Assembly: GCA_002478145.1 (NCBI GenBank)
Contig: DLMI01000129.1
Location: 161,065-198,417, forward strand
Direction of reading: 5' to 3'
Origin: Acidobacteria bacterium UBA7540
Lineage (GTDB): Bacteria > Acidobacteriota > Terriglobia > UBA7540
DNA: 37,353 nt
This document shows positions 22,100-30,909 of the stretch, in pieces. The notes under the pieces are model-generated. The model had not been told where the DNA came from. It saw only the letters and a list, made by a program, of their open reading frames with translations, and searched no databases. The position numbers and the translations under genes were made by a program. Position 1 is the first letter of the stretch; each line of letters begins with the position of its first letter.

Positions 22100-24001
22100 A
22101 TGACACCCATGAAACAACCGGCAGCAAGAGTTTTGGTGGGGTTAGGTGCGGCAGTTTTTCTTGGGATTGCCGCAGCCTGGGGCCAGACTTATTCTCACGC
22201 CCGCATTGTTCGCCTCAGTTTTGTCGAGGGCAATGTCACGGTACAGCGGTCCGACATTGCCGATTGGGCCGAAGCCCCGATCAACACCCCTATCCAGGAA
22301 GGCTTCAAACTTTCGACGGCGGAAGGCGGCTTTGCCGAAGTTGAATTCGAGAACGGGTCGACGGTGCGGCTTGGCCAGCTTTCCACGCTTGAATTCACCC
22401 AACTTGCCCTGGGTTCCGACGGAAGCAAGATCAACTGCCTCACGATGCCCCAGGGCTATGCGACATTCCATGCGGCCCCCGAAGGACAAGACGTGTACGA
22501 GGTGCGCACGTCCAATGCAACGCTTACTGCGCGCGGGAAAGCGATGTTCCGAGCTGATGTGGATTCCTCAGAGGAACGGGTAGAGGTCTTCCACGGCTCG
22601 GTGGAGGTCGCGAGCTCTCTCGGTTCCTGGACGCTGGCCGAGAATTCGGTCCTTGAATTGAGTCCCGGTACTGACCAGCCTGAAGAGCTCTCGGAAGGAA
22701 TCACCGAGGACGACTGGGATCAATGGGTGCAGGCGCGAGAAAGTCGAGTGGAAGCCGCCCAAAACGGCCCAGCGCCCACAGCGTATTCCAATAACGCCAG
22801 TGACGCTTCTTATGGCTGGTCTGATTTGTCGTATTACGGGAATTGGTCCTACATGCCGGGTTTCGGATACGGGTGGACTCCGAATGTCTATGCGGGATGG
22901 TACCCGTATTCGTTTGGCCGCTGGTGCTGGTATCCGGGTTTTGGATACACGTGGATTTCTGCGGATCCCTGGGGCTGGCTCCCCTTTCATTATGGCAGGT
23001 GGACCTTCGTCCCAGGCCTGGGCTGGGTGTGGTTCCCGGGGAGTTTCGGCGCCTGGTCACCCGGACTGGTCACCTGGTATACGGGCCCCGGATGGATTGG
23101 GTGGATGCCGCGATCCGGCCATCACCATGGAGGTGAGACTAACCCCTGCCCACAAGGTCACCCTTGCGGAACTGCCGTAAGCACCACTGGGTTTCAGAGC
23201 GGCCGTCCTGTGGGTCCTGGAACCATCCTCCTAGTGAACTTTTCGTCTGGCAAGAAGGTGGAACAGCCCGGTATTTTGCCGGACCGGCAAGCCATGCTTC
23301 CAGGCCGAATTGTGCCCCAGCCCGCCGGTTTCGCCAAGATTGAACCGATTCTGAAAGGTGCACGCGGCGCAACCTTAGCCTCACAGACTATAAACAGGGA
23401 GCCGACAACCCCTGCACCGGGTGCGGTCGCAGGCTCAAGTGGCGTCGTGGGCAGGCCGGCGGTTAGGTTTTTCACCCAGCATGCGGCACCTGGACCGGGC
23501 GGAATAGTCTACGACCCGGCGTCAGGGCGATATGTAAACAACTCTCGCCTGCCCTCAGGGGCCGCTCAGGCGTCGAACGAACTGTCTACCCTTCCACTCC
23601 CTTCAGCTCCAGGGGCTTCGGGGTTGCGTGCTGTTCAGCCGTCGTCAGGAACTCCGCAAAAGGTCGGACCCACGGCTGCCCCACAAAGTCATACCTGGGA
23701 TTGGTTCCATCATTCTTCCCCTCGGTCTGATTCCAGCTCGGCCGTAGCGTCTCGGAGTGGAGGAGCAACGGCGGGCGGCCACGCGCCAGGTGGCAGCGGC
23801 TTCTGGGGAGGTGGCGCCACGAGTGGCGCGGCCGCGAGTGGAGGCGGCCGCATGGCTGGTGCCTCTCTGGGTAGCGGGTCGGGCTTGGGCGGCGGCATCG
23901 GTGGTGGCTCTCACGGTGGTGGCGGGTCGGGCTTGGGCGGCGGCATCGGTGGTGGCTCTCACGGCGGTGGCGGGTCGGCCTCAGGCGGCGGTCATCGCTG
24001 A
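22100..24001 (+). CDS. FecR-domain protein with a Trp/Tyr-rich region and a Gly/Ser/His-rich tail
   Basis: 633-aa exported protein. A signal peptide (cleavage near AWGQT) is followed by a FecR-like domain (residues about 35-200: VRLSFVEGNVTVQR, FAEVEFENGSTVRLGQLS, VRTSNATLTARGKAMFRAD). Next comes a region (about 240-345) of repeated aromatic units such as PYSFGRWCWYPGFGYTW and PFHYGRWTFVPGLGWVW, as in DUF6600-type proteins. A low-complexity tail ends in Gly/Ser/His repeats. GGGGAGG is 6 bases before ATG 22100. No sigma factor or anti-sigma transmembrane partner is adjacent, so classical FecR signalling is unlikely; an envelope role is inferred. Confidence 0.88.
   Translation: MTPMKQPAARVLVGLGAAVFLGIAAAWGQTYSHARIVRLSFVEGNVTVQRSDIADWAEAPINTPIQEGFKLSTAEGGFAEVEFENGSTVRLGQLSTLEFTQLALGSDGSKINCLTMPQGYATFHAAPEGQDVYEVRTSNATLTARGKAMFRADVDSSEERVEVFHGSVEVASSLGSWTLAENSVLELSPGTDQPEELSEGITEDDWDQWVQARESRVEAAQNGPAPTAYSNNASDASYGWSDLSYYGNWSYMPGFGYGWTPNVYAGWYPYSFGRWCWYPGFGYTWISADPWGWLPFHYGRWTFVPGLGWVWFPGSFGAWSPGLVTWYTGPGWIGWMPRSGHHHGGETNPCPQGHPCGTAVSTTGFQSGRPVGPGTILLVNFSSGKKVEQPGILPDRQAMLPGRIVPQPAGFAKIEPILKGARGATLASQTINREPTTPAPGAVAGSSGVVGRPAVRFFTQHAAPGPGGIVYDPASGRYVNNSRLPSGAAQASNELSTLPLPSAPGASGLRAVQPSSGTPQKVGPTAAPQSHTWDWFHHSSPRSDSSSAVASRSGGATAGGHAPGGSGFWGGGATSGAAASGGGRMAGASLGSGSGLGGGIGGGSHGGGGSGLGGGIGGGSHGGGGSASGGGHR
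23875..23970 (+). repeat. 48-bp in-frame tandem repeat in the FecR gene tail
   Basis: Two nearly identical 48-base units (23875-23922 and 23923-23970) encode 16-residue Gly-rich units with one Ser-His pair (GLGGGIGGGSHGGGGS). Period is a multiple of 3, so copy number can change without frameshift. Confidence 0.9.
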
Positions 24002-24011
24002 GAAATCGCTT

Positions 24012-24527
24012 TCACCTGAGCCGTAAGACCATGTACTCTTCGTCAAAGTATTGGTCACCGATCTTGAGCGCGGCGCGTTCAACTCCGAAGGTTTCGAAGC
24101 CGAGCGAGCGATAGAGCGTTTTCGCTGCGACTTGGCGGTCGGTTACGGTTAGAATAACCTGCTCTAAACCGGGCAGGGTCTTGACCCTCTCCAACAGCGC
24201 CCGGAACAATGCTCGGCCGATGCCCTGCCGCCTGCGATTCACCCTCACGTAGACGCCCCAGATCCTGCCCTTGTGGCGGGCCTTGAGATGTTTTTCGCGG
24301 AAGAAACCCGCCATGCCGACGAGTTCTCCGGCCAGGAATGCGCCCAGGACAAAGCTGGCGTCGTCCGCCTGACCCAAGCGCGCAGCGGCCAACTCGATCG
24401 GGGTTGCACGGTGTTCCTCGGCGGACTCGGCAAACGACTGCGGCTCCCGCTCGAGAGCCTCAAGCCGCAGACTCCAATAGGCTGCCGCATCACCTTCCAT
24501 CAGCTCGCGAATCTCCACATCAATCAT
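24012..24527 (-). CDS. GNAT-family N-acetyltransferase
   Basis: 171-aa acetyl-CoA-dependent acetyltransferase. It begins IDVEIRELMEGDAAAYWSLRLEAL and has the acetyl-CoA binding motif A VNRRRQGIGRALFRALLERV (pattern R/Q-x-x-G-x-G/A), then EQVILTVTDRQVAAKTLYRSLGFETFG, typical of motif B. The start at 24527 fits the family; the frame continues upstream through a duplicated non-coding segment. It ends 10 bases from the convergent FecR gene. The acceptor substrate is unknown. Confidence 0.92.
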   Translation of the reverse strand: MIDVEIRELMEGDAAAYWSLRLEALEREPQSFAESAEEHRATPIELAAARLGQADDASFVLGAFLAGELVGMAGFFREKHLKARHKGRIWGVYVRVNRRRQGIGRALFRALLERVKTLPGLEQVILTVTDRQVAAKTLYRSLGFETFGVERAALKIGDQYFDEEYMVLRLR

Positions 24528-24851
24528 CGTTCCGCTATTGTAGCTGAAGGCGGGTGCGGCGGTGCAAGCCACCCAGTCGCGGCGCACAGGATGAGCGCAT
24601 TCGAGATTGCAGATTCCAGATTTCAGAGAGGCACTAGCCCGCAAGGCTCTGGCGCGGCGGGGCAGACGACCGCACCACCTGGAGGCGATTCGAGGTTGCA
24701 GATTCCAGATCTCAGAGAGGCACGAGCCCGCAAGACTCTGGTGCACCGGGGCAGACGCTACGCGCCACCTGCTGTCTTCTGGCTCCTGACTCCTGAATCC
24801 TGCCTTGCGGGGCCTTTTCTTGACTGCGGGAGTCAAAATGAGCCGGCGCAT
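24528..24851. repeat. 89-bp tandem duplication and heptanucleotide repeats upstream of the GNAT gene
   Basis: The segment 24602-24690 is repeated at 24691-24779 with about a dozen changes. Each copy starts with period-7 units (AGATTGC, AGATTCC, AGATTTC). A different period-7 run (TGGCTCC, TGACTCC, TGAATCC) follows at about 24779-24803. No gene supported. Confidence 0.85.
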
Positions 24852-24858
24852 TTTTCAC

Positions 24859-24887
24859 TTGCTATTCGCTTTTCATTCGCCTATAAT
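24859..24887 (+). promoter_or_regulatory. Sigma70-type promoter for lexA
   Basis: TTGCTA (24859-24864), a 17-base spacer and TATAAT (24882-24887), an excellent vegetative promoter match about 65 bases before the lexA start. No LexA operator motif that I recognise overlaps it. Confidence 0.75.
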
Positions 24888-24951
24888 ACCAACCATGGCT
24901 GCCCCCGTGACCAATGGAGCTGGGGGGAATTATTTCTGAAATGGTGCGAAC

Positions 24952-25671
24952 ATGGCTTTGACGCGTCGGCAGAAACAGGTCTTTGATTTCCTGGTGGATT
25001 TCATCAATCGCAATGGGTACTCGCCGAGTTTCGAGGAGATCGGCGGAGGTTTGGGGCTGTCGTCACTCGCGACGGTGCACAAGCACATGCAGACCCTGGA
25101 AAAGAAGGGTTTCATCCGCCGCAGCTACAACCAGAGCCGGTCTGTGGAGGTTGTTGCCGTGCCGGGCTCTGTGCCGTTTGCCAAGACAGCGGTTCGTCCC
25201 TTCGGGCGGAGGAAGGCGCCGTTCGAGACGAGAGCCGGAGTTGAGCCGGTTGGAGCAGTCCCCATTCCAATACCCGCCACGGTTTTAGGCAACATGGAGT
25301 TCCCCCTGCTGGGGCGAATCGCTGCCGGCCAGCCGGTTGAAGCTGTGCCCAATGCCGAGACCTTCTCCTTCGGCGATTTCACCGCTGGCCGAGGAAGCCT
25401 CTTCGTCCTGCGGGTAAAGGGCGACTCGATGATTGATGACCACATTTGCAATGGAGACTACATCCTGGTGGAAGGAACGCAGACGGCAGAGAACGGAGAG
25501 ATCGTGGTGGCTCTTATCGAGGGTACCGACGCCACACTCAAGCGATTCTTCCGCGTCCCCAATGGGAAAATCCGCTTGCAGCCCGCCAATGCGCAAATGG
25601 ACCCCATCATCGTTTCGGCGCGAGAGGTGAAGATTCAAGGGAAGGTGGTTGGGGTGCTGCGGAAGTACTGA
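24952..25671 (+). CDS. lexA: LexA repressor, SOS response
   Basis: 239-aa self-cleaving repressor. The winged-helix DNA-binding domain is residues 1-66 (LTRRQKQVFDFLVDFI, YSPSFEEIGGGLGL, ATVHKHMQTLEKKGFIRR). The peptidase domain has the Ala125-Gly126 cleavage site in GRIAAGQPVEA, the catalytic Ser159 in VKGDSMIDD and Lys197 in DATLKRFF. The linker between the domains (about 67-115, Pro/Arg-rich) is some 35-40 residues longer than in E. coli LexA (202 aa). The ribosome site before ATG 24952 is weak. A 14-codon frame starting right at the expected transcript start precedes it. Confidence 0.95.
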   Translation: MALTRRQKQVFDFLVDFINRNGYSPSFEEIGGGLGLSSLATVHKHMQTLEKKGFIRRSYNQSRSVEVVAVPGSVPFAKTAVRPFGRRKAPFETRAGVEPVGAVPIPIPATVLGNMEFPLLGRIAAGQPVEAVPNAETFSFGDFTAGRGSLFVLRVKGDSMIDDHICNGDYILVEGTQTAENGEIVVALIEGTDATLKRFFRVPNGKIRLQPANAQMDPIIVSAREVKIQGKVVGVLRKY

Positions 25672-25738
25672 CTTTTCAACCGACCGCTGCCAGCCTCGGT
25701 CCGAACCGCACGTCCGTCCTTTTTTGGCGCGGGCTATT

Positions 25739-27010
25739 CTAGGTGTACTTCAGCCACCGGAGCAATTCCACCAGCGACGGTCTCTTGCCATACATCAAGA
25801 TGCCCACCCGGTAGATCTTGGCGGCGACATACACCACGCCAATGGTCGTAGCAATGCTGAGGGCCAGCGAGAGGGCGATTTGCCAGAAGGGTGGAGTCTG
25901 GAGCGCAATGCGAAAAGTCATGAGAATGGGGGACAGAAAAGGGATCAACGACACGACAACCGAGAGCCGTGAGGCCGGGTCGCGCATCACGGCGGGATAA
26001 AAAATGAAGGCGGCCACGATGACCAGGGTGACGGGCAGTTGCACTTGCTGTGCCTCCTCATCGCTGGAAACCATTGCCCCAACGGCAGCGTAGAGAGACG
26101 CATAAAGAAAATAACCAGCCAGGAAGAACAGCACGGCATAGATCAAAAGAGAAAGTGGAATATGAGACTGGTGCACGGACGCGCCCGGCCTGAAAGCGGC
26201 CATGGCGGCTGCCCCGTAAGTTGATATAAGTACGCCGGTGAGTGTCCAGATGAGGTATTGCGTGAAGCCTACCCCGGCAACGCCCAGAATCTTTCCCGCG
26301 AGCAATTGAAATGGACGTGCCGAGGAAGCGAGGATTTCAACAATGCGCGTGGTTTTCTCTTCCAGAACGGATCGCATGGTTGCCACACCATAAACCAACA
26401 ACGTGATGTAGAGGACCATGGCGACGGCGACCGCCGTCAGAAGAGTTTGACCTTTTTCTTCCGACTCTCCTCCCCTACCAACTTTGACCAGGGTGAAATT
26501 CACCCCGCGAACCAGTTCGCTCAAATTATCAATTTGAATCCCTCGAGTGCTCAAGCGCCGGGAAATCACAGCATGATCAACCGCCCTCCGGATAGAACTG
26601 GCGGCTTGATAATCACCGGCGTTCTGGGTGTGAAACTCCACTACTCCCTTTTCGAGGACTTCCTTGGGCACCACCAGGTAACAATCCAGCAGTCCCCGCC
26701 GAACCTGGTCGGCAAGTTCGTCCCGCGCCTTCTGGTCGGACTGGGGCTGCTCGAGCGTGCGAACCAACTGGAAGAGCGGCTGGCCATTCTTCAATTTCTC
26801 TGTGAATCCCGCCGCGATGATTTTCGCGAAGCTGGCATTGTCGAGGAGGGCGATCTTGAGGGTGTGGTCGGACTCCCGCGTCGCCACCATCATGGTGAAA
26901 ATCAGCAGACCCGCACTGAACAGAGGCAGGCCGATCGTGGTGAAGATAAATCCCTTGGTGCGGACGCGCGTCAGGTACTCCCGTTTGACCACCAGCCAGA
27001 CTTTACGCAT
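25739..27010 (-). CDS. ABC-2 type permease, NatB-like
   Basis: 423-aa permease of a two-gene ABC exporter. One N-terminal helix (residues about 20-42, after VVKREYLTRVRTKGF) is followed by a large extracytoplasmic domain (to about 175) and a C-terminal block of five to six helices, with the conserved cytoplasmic segment MRSVLEEKTTRIVEILASS. This topology fits NatB and related exporters. The start at 27010 has AGGAG 3-4 bases away and overlaps the ATPase gene by 8 bases. Substrate uncertain; NatAB in Bacillus exports Na+. Confidence 0.9.
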   Translation of the reverse strand: MRKVWLVVKREYLTRVRTKGFIFTTIGLPLFSAGLLIFTMMVATRESDHTLKIALLDNASFAKIIAAGFTEKLKNGQPLFQLVRTLEQPQSDQKARDELADQVRRGLLDCYLVVPKEVLEKGVVEFHTQNAGDYQAASSIRRAVDHAVISRRLSTRGIQIDNLSELVRGVNFTLVKVGRGGESEEKGQTLLTAVAVAMVLYITLLVYGVATMRSVLEEKTTRIVEILASSARPFQLLAGKILGVAGVGFTQYLIWTLTGVLISTYGAAAMAAFRPGASVHQSHIPLSLLIYAVLFFLAGYFLYASLYAAVGAMVSSDEEAQQVQLPVTLVIVAAFIFYPAVMRDPASRLSVVVSLIPFLSPILMTFRIALQTPPFWQIALSLALSIATTIGVVYVAAKIYRVGILMYGKRPSLVELLRWLKYT

Positions 27011-27908
27011 GGGCTCCTGCAACCATTTCGATGAAGATGTCGTTCAGAGGCGGTTCGACCAGTTCGAAGCGGCTGATGCGCACGCCGCGCAGCACAGCGG
27101 CTTTAAGAATTTCCTGGGGATCGGCGCCTGGCCTGAGCCGGGCCTCCACGACTGCCCCAAAGCGGTTCACTTTTTCGATCAGTCCCGTACCTTCCAGAAA
27201 GTCCCCGTCCCCTGAATATTCGATGCGAAGCGTGTTCTTCCCGTAGGACTGCTTGATGGCGCGGAGCTCCCCGTCCAACACACTGCGTCCTTTGTTGATC
27301 AGACAGATGGCGTCGCACATCATCTCCACCTGCTCCATGCGGTGAGTGGAAAGAATGATCGTGGAACCCTGGTCGCGCAACTCCAGCATGATGTCTTTGA
27401 TCAGGCTGGCATTCACCGGGTCAAGGCCGGCGAAAGGTTCATCAAGAATCAGCAGCGGGGGCTTATGAATCACCGTGGCGATGAACTGAACCTTTTGCTG
27501 CATTCCTTTCGAAAGATCCTGGATCTTCTTTTCTGACCAAGCTGCCAATTCCAGGCGTTCCAGCCAGGATTGGGCGCGCTGCCCCGCCTCGCTCTCGGAG
27601 AGTCCTTTCAGGGCTCCCAAGAATCGCAGCACCTCCCGCACCTTCATTTTGGTGTAGAGGCCTCGTTCCTCGGGGAGATAGCCGACGCGGTCCTGGGTGC
27701 GATCGCTGACGGGCTCCCCCAGAACCTGAATTGATCCTTCGTCAGGAATCAGCACACGCATGATCATGCGGAGCGAGGTGGTCTTGCCGGCTCCGTTGGG
27801 GCCGAGCAGACCGAAGACGGCGCCTTCCCTGATCCGCAAGCTCAAATTGCTGACGGCGGTCAGCGTGTCAAACCGTTTGGTAACTCCATCGAGAACCACT
27901 GCATCCAT
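27003..27908 (-). CDS. ABC transporter ATP-binding protein, NatA-like
   Basis: 301-aa ATPase partner of the permease encoded immediately downstream. Walker A GPNGAGKT at 36-43, signature LSKGM at 132-136, Walker B LLILDEP at 152-158, switch His in LSTHR (about 189), and a C-terminal DUF4162-type domain (KQSYGKNTLRIEYSG onward). It is paralogous to the ATPase at 5856, but its neighbours differ: this locus has one fused-domain permease and no GldG or DUF4340 gene. Confidence 0.94.
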   Translation of the reverse strand: MDAVVLDGVTKRFDTLTAVSNLSLRIREGAVFGLLGPNGAGKTTSLRMIMRVLIPDEGSIQVLGEPVSDRTQDRVGYLPEERGLYTKMKVREVLRFLGALKGLSESEAGQRAQSWLERLELAAWSEKKIQDLSKGMQQKVQFIATVIHKPPLLILDEPFAGLDPVNASLIKDIMLELRDQGSTIILSTHRMEQVEMMCDAICLINKGRSVLDGELRAIKQSYGKNTLRIEYSGDGDFLEGTGLIEKVNRFGAVVEARLRPGADPQEILKAAVLRGVRISRFELVEPPLNDIFIEMVAGAHA

Positions 27909-28192
27909 CGGTGAACCCGTCCTGCCTGCGAAACCGTGGGGAGCTTACCCTGCGAATATTCCCGCAGATTGCTCTCTTTTGAACCCGGTGACCTTCACTT
28001 AACCCACACCTTGTGCTTCGAAGCGGATTTACGTTTGTAGCATCAAAATGCATTGGAGGCAATCACAAAATCGAGTTCCTCCCAGGCCATGGGCCTACGC
28101 TGGGGCGCTCAAAACATGCTGTACGAAGTTATTTCCTGGGAGTAAGATAGGCGACTGCGGGTAAGCCGCCAAGTACCGGAGAAGCATACGCA

Positions 28193-29113
28193 ATGCGAAA
28201 CGTGGTGATTATGGGTTCAGGATGCGCGGGATTGACTGCAGCTATTTATGCCGCGCGCGCCAACTTGAAGCCGCTGGTTATCCGGGGGCTGGAAGCCGGC
28301 GGACAGTTGACCTTGACGACTTCGGTGGAGAATTTCCCCGGCTTTCCCAAAGGGGTGCAAGGGCCGGAGTTGATTGAACGGATGCAGAACCAAGCTGCCG
28401 AATTTGGCGCCGAATTCATGGAAGGCCATGCTAGTGGCGCTGACCTTTCCCGTCGCCCCTTTGTGATTGACCTGGGGAGCGCAACGGTCGAGGCGCGCAC
28501 GCTGATCATTGCTTCCGGCGCTTCAGCAAAAATGTTGGGACTGGAATCGGAGCGCAAACTGCTCGGCCACGGTGTATCGACCTGCGCAACCTGCGATGGA
28601 TATTTCTATCGTGGCAAAGAGGTGGTGGTCGTGGGAGGCGGCGATACGGCTGCGGAAGAGGCGATGTTCCTTACGCGCTTTGCCACGCAAGTGAGTATTA
28701 TTCACCGCCGCGACCAGTTACGCGCCTCCAAAATCATGCAGGACCGGCTTTATCGCAATCCAAAGATCAAGTTCATCTGGGATTCGCTGGTGGTGGACGT
28801 CCTGGACGTAAACCGAGGCGAAGTCACGGGAATTAAGCTGAAGAATAACAAGACCGGCGGTGAAACCATTAAGAGCTGTGACGGGGTGTTCATGGGAATC
28901 GGCCATTCGCCCAATACCTCTTTGTTCCGCGGGCAGCTCGAGATGAACGAAGTGGGTTATCTGATTACGCACGACGGAAGCAAGACCAACGTGCCGGGCG
29001 TCTTCGCCGCGGGTGACGTCCAGGACCACATTTATCGGCAGGCCATCACCGCGGCTGGTTCCGGCTGCATGGCGGCCATTGACGCCGAGAGATTTCTGGA
29101 AGCTGAACACTGA
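28193..29113 (+). CDS. trxB: Thioredoxin-disulfide reductase
   Basis: 306-aa FAD enzyme that uses NADPH to reduce thioredoxin. The FAD-binding GSGCAGLTAA is at 8-17, the redox-active CATC at 131-134, the NADP-binding GGGDTA at 148-153 and the C-terminal FAD motif GVFAAGDVQD near 270. GGAG lies about 10 bases before ATG 28193. It heads a three-gene run with proline dehydrogenase (18 bases later) and a SirB1/TPR protein. The probable substrate is the TrxA encoded at 9746. Confidence 0.96.
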   Translation: MRNVVIMGSGCAGLTAAIYAARANLKPLVIRGLEAGGQLTLTTSVENFPGFPKGVQGPELIERMQNQAAEFGAEFMEGHASGADLSRRPFVIDLGSATVEARTLIIASGASAKMLGLESERKLLGHGVSTCATCDGYFYRGKEVVVVGGGDTAAEEAMFLTRFATQVSIIHRRDQLRASKIMQDRLYRNPKIKFIWDSLVVDVLDVNRGEVTGIKLKNNKTGGETIKSCDGVFMGIGHSPNTSLFRGQLEMNEVGYLITHDGSKTNVPGVFAAGDVQDHIYRQAITAAGSGCMAAIDAERFLEAEH

Positions 29114-29131
29114 CACCTAGGACCTGCACTT

Positions 29132-30043
29132 ATGCTTCGCTCCATTCTGCTCTACCTTTCCCAGAAACAAACCCCCAAGAAGATCCTCACAGGCCACGCC
29201 TTGGGGCGCCGCATGGCCGCCCGGTTCATTGCCGGCGAAGAATTGGAAGACGCGCTCCAAGTGGTCCGGCGGTTGAACGCCGAAGGGTTTATGGTGACCC
29301 TCGACCTGCTGGGTGAGAGCGTGGAGGAAGCCGCGGAAGCTGAAGCTGCTTGCCAGGCTTACGTCCACATCCTTGATAGGCTCGCGGTTGAAGGCTTGAA
29401 TTCCCACGTGTCTGTAAAGCTCACTCAACTGGGATTGGCGATTGATGAAGGGTTGGCGTGCCGTCATCTGAAATTGCTCTGCGCGTGCGCTGCCAAGCAC
29501 CACAACTTTGTGCGCGTGGATATGGAGGGTTCGGCCTTCACCGAAGCGACGCTCCGGGTTTTCCGAGCTGTGAGTGCGCCGCGCCATGTGGCGGGCATCG
29601 TCATCCAATCATATCTTTACCGCAGCGACAAGGACGTCGAAGAGTTGCTGAAGTGCGGAGCCCGCATCCGGCTGGTTAAGGGCGCTTACGACGAGCCTCG
29701 CGAAATCGCCTATCCGCGCAAAAGGGATGTAGACCGCAGCTTTTCGAGGTTGATGGTGATGATGCTTTCCAGCGGGATCTATCACGCCATCGCCACGCAT
29801 GACGAGCGCCTCATTGCCGCTGCGCAGGAGTACGCGCGGGCGCACGACATCTCCCCCGATCGCTACGAATTCCAATTGCTGTACGGGATCCGACGCCACT
29901 TGCAGCGCGACCTGCTCCGCCAGGGCGCGCGGGTGCGCCTTTACGTTCCCTATGGGCGTCATTGGTATGCTTACTTCATGCGGCGGCTGGCCGAAAGACC
30001 GGCCAACCTGTTATTCTTGCTTCGCAATCTTTTCCGCGCCTGA
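29132..30043 (+). CDS. Proline dehydrogenase (monofunctional)
   Basis: 303-aa FAD enzyme oxidising proline to pyrroline-5-carboxylate at the membrane. Family landmarks: NSHVSVKLTQLGLAID, VRVDMEGSAFTEATL, QSYLYRSDKDVEELL, IRLVKGAYDEP, IATHDERLI and the C-terminal YVPYGRHWYAYFMRRLAERP with the substrate-binding Arg pair. There is no P5C dehydrogenase domain, so it is the short bacterial PRODH type, comparable to Bacillus FadM/PutB proteins of about 300 aa. The spacing to trxB suggests co-transcription. Confidence 0.94.
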   Translation: MLRSILLYLSQKQTPKKILTGHALGRRMAARFIAGEELEDALQVVRRLNAEGFMVTLDLLGESVEEAAEAEAACQAYVHILDRLAVEGLNSHVSVKLTQLGLAIDEGLACRHLKLLCACAAKHHNFVRVDMEGSAFTEATLRVFRAVSAPRHVAGIVIQSYLYRSDKDVEELLKCGARIRLVKGAYDEPREIAYPRKRDVDRSFSRLMVMMLSSGIYHAIATHDERLIAAAQEYARAHDISPDRYEFQLLYGIRRHLQRDLLRQGARVRLYVPYGRHWYAYFMRRLAERPANLLFLLRNLFRA

Positions 30044-30083
30044 TCCCCGCGGGTGACTTCCTGAGCAGTCTCTACGCCTCTCG

Positions 30084-30908
30084 ATGAAGGTTTTCGACCC
30101 CATCCAAGACTTCGCGCGCCTGATGCAGCGGGCAGAGGAAGAGTTCAACCTTGACGAAGCGGCGCTGCTCATCGCCCGCACCGAATACCCTTACCTCAAT
30201 GTGCCTGAACAGCTCGCGCGGCTCGACGCCCTTGCCTTGCACTTGGACTGCGACCTCTCGCGCCCCGCCATCGAAATCATCGCGAGCCTGAACAAGCTTC
30301 TCTTCGAGAAGGAACAATTCCGTGGCAACGAAGAGGAATACGACGACCCGCGGAACAGCTATCTCAACGACGTTCTGGACCGGAAGCTTGGGATTCCCAT
30401 CTCCCTGTCGCTCATTTACATCGAAGTGGCCAGGCGGCGCGGTCTGCCCGTGATGGGCGTGAGCTTTCCCGGACATTTCCTGGTGAAATACCGGACCGAC
30501 CACAATGAGATCCTGATCGATCCCTATCGCCGAGGGAGGATTTTGACGCGCCAGGATTGCCAGGAATTGTTGAAAGCGCAATTCGGTGACGAGGCGGAAC
30601 TGAAGCCGGAATACTTCGCGGCACCGACAAAGAAGCAGATCCTGGCCAGGATGCTCAACAACCTTAAGGGATCGTACGTTCGCCGGCACGACTTCACCAA
30701 AGTTCTCACCCTGATCCAGCTCGCCCTGGGGGTCGATCCGGAGTCAAGCCAGCAGCTCCACGACCGAGGGATGATCTATTTCCTGATGCGCCGATTCGGA
30801 GAAGCCCAGGCAGATTTCAAAACCTATCTCAACCTTACTCCTCGCGACCATCCGCAAGCAGTGGAGATCGCGCAGTTACTGCACCGCATTCGAGGCATGA
30901 TGAACTGA
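30084..30908 (+). CDS. SirB1/transglutaminase-like protein with C-terminal TPR
   Basis: 274-aa protein. Residues about 40-190 match the SirB1/UPF0162 transglutaminase-like domain (NSYLNDVLDRKLGIPISLSL, VARRRGLPVMGVSFPGHFLV, LIDPYRRGRILTRQDCQELL). The remainder contains TPR-like helices (VLTLIQLALGVDPESSQQLHDRG, EAQADFKTYLNLTP). At the position of a papain-like nucleophile the sequence is IPISLS, with Ser instead of Cys, as is usual in this family, so protease activity is doubtful. Third gene of the probable trxB operon; the function is unknown. Confidence 0.9.
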   Translation: MKVFDPIQDFARLMQRAEEEFNLDEAALLIARTEYPYLNVPEQLARLDALALHLDCDLSRPAIEIIASLNKLLFEKEQFRGNEEEYDDPRNSYLNDVLDRKLGIPISLSLIYIEVARRRGLPVMGVSFPGHFLVKYRTDHNEILIDPYRRGRILTRQDCQELLKAQFGDEAELKPEYFAAPTKKQILARMLNNLKGSYVRRHDFTKVLTLIQLALGVDPESSQQLHDRGMIYFLMRRFGEAQADFKTYLNLTPRDHPQAVEIAQLLHRIRGMMN

Positions 30909-30909
30909 C

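Noticed and set aside
23875..23970. 48-bp direct repeats considered as a CRISPR-like array
   Set aside because: They are in-frame coding repeats inside the FecR gene with no spacers.
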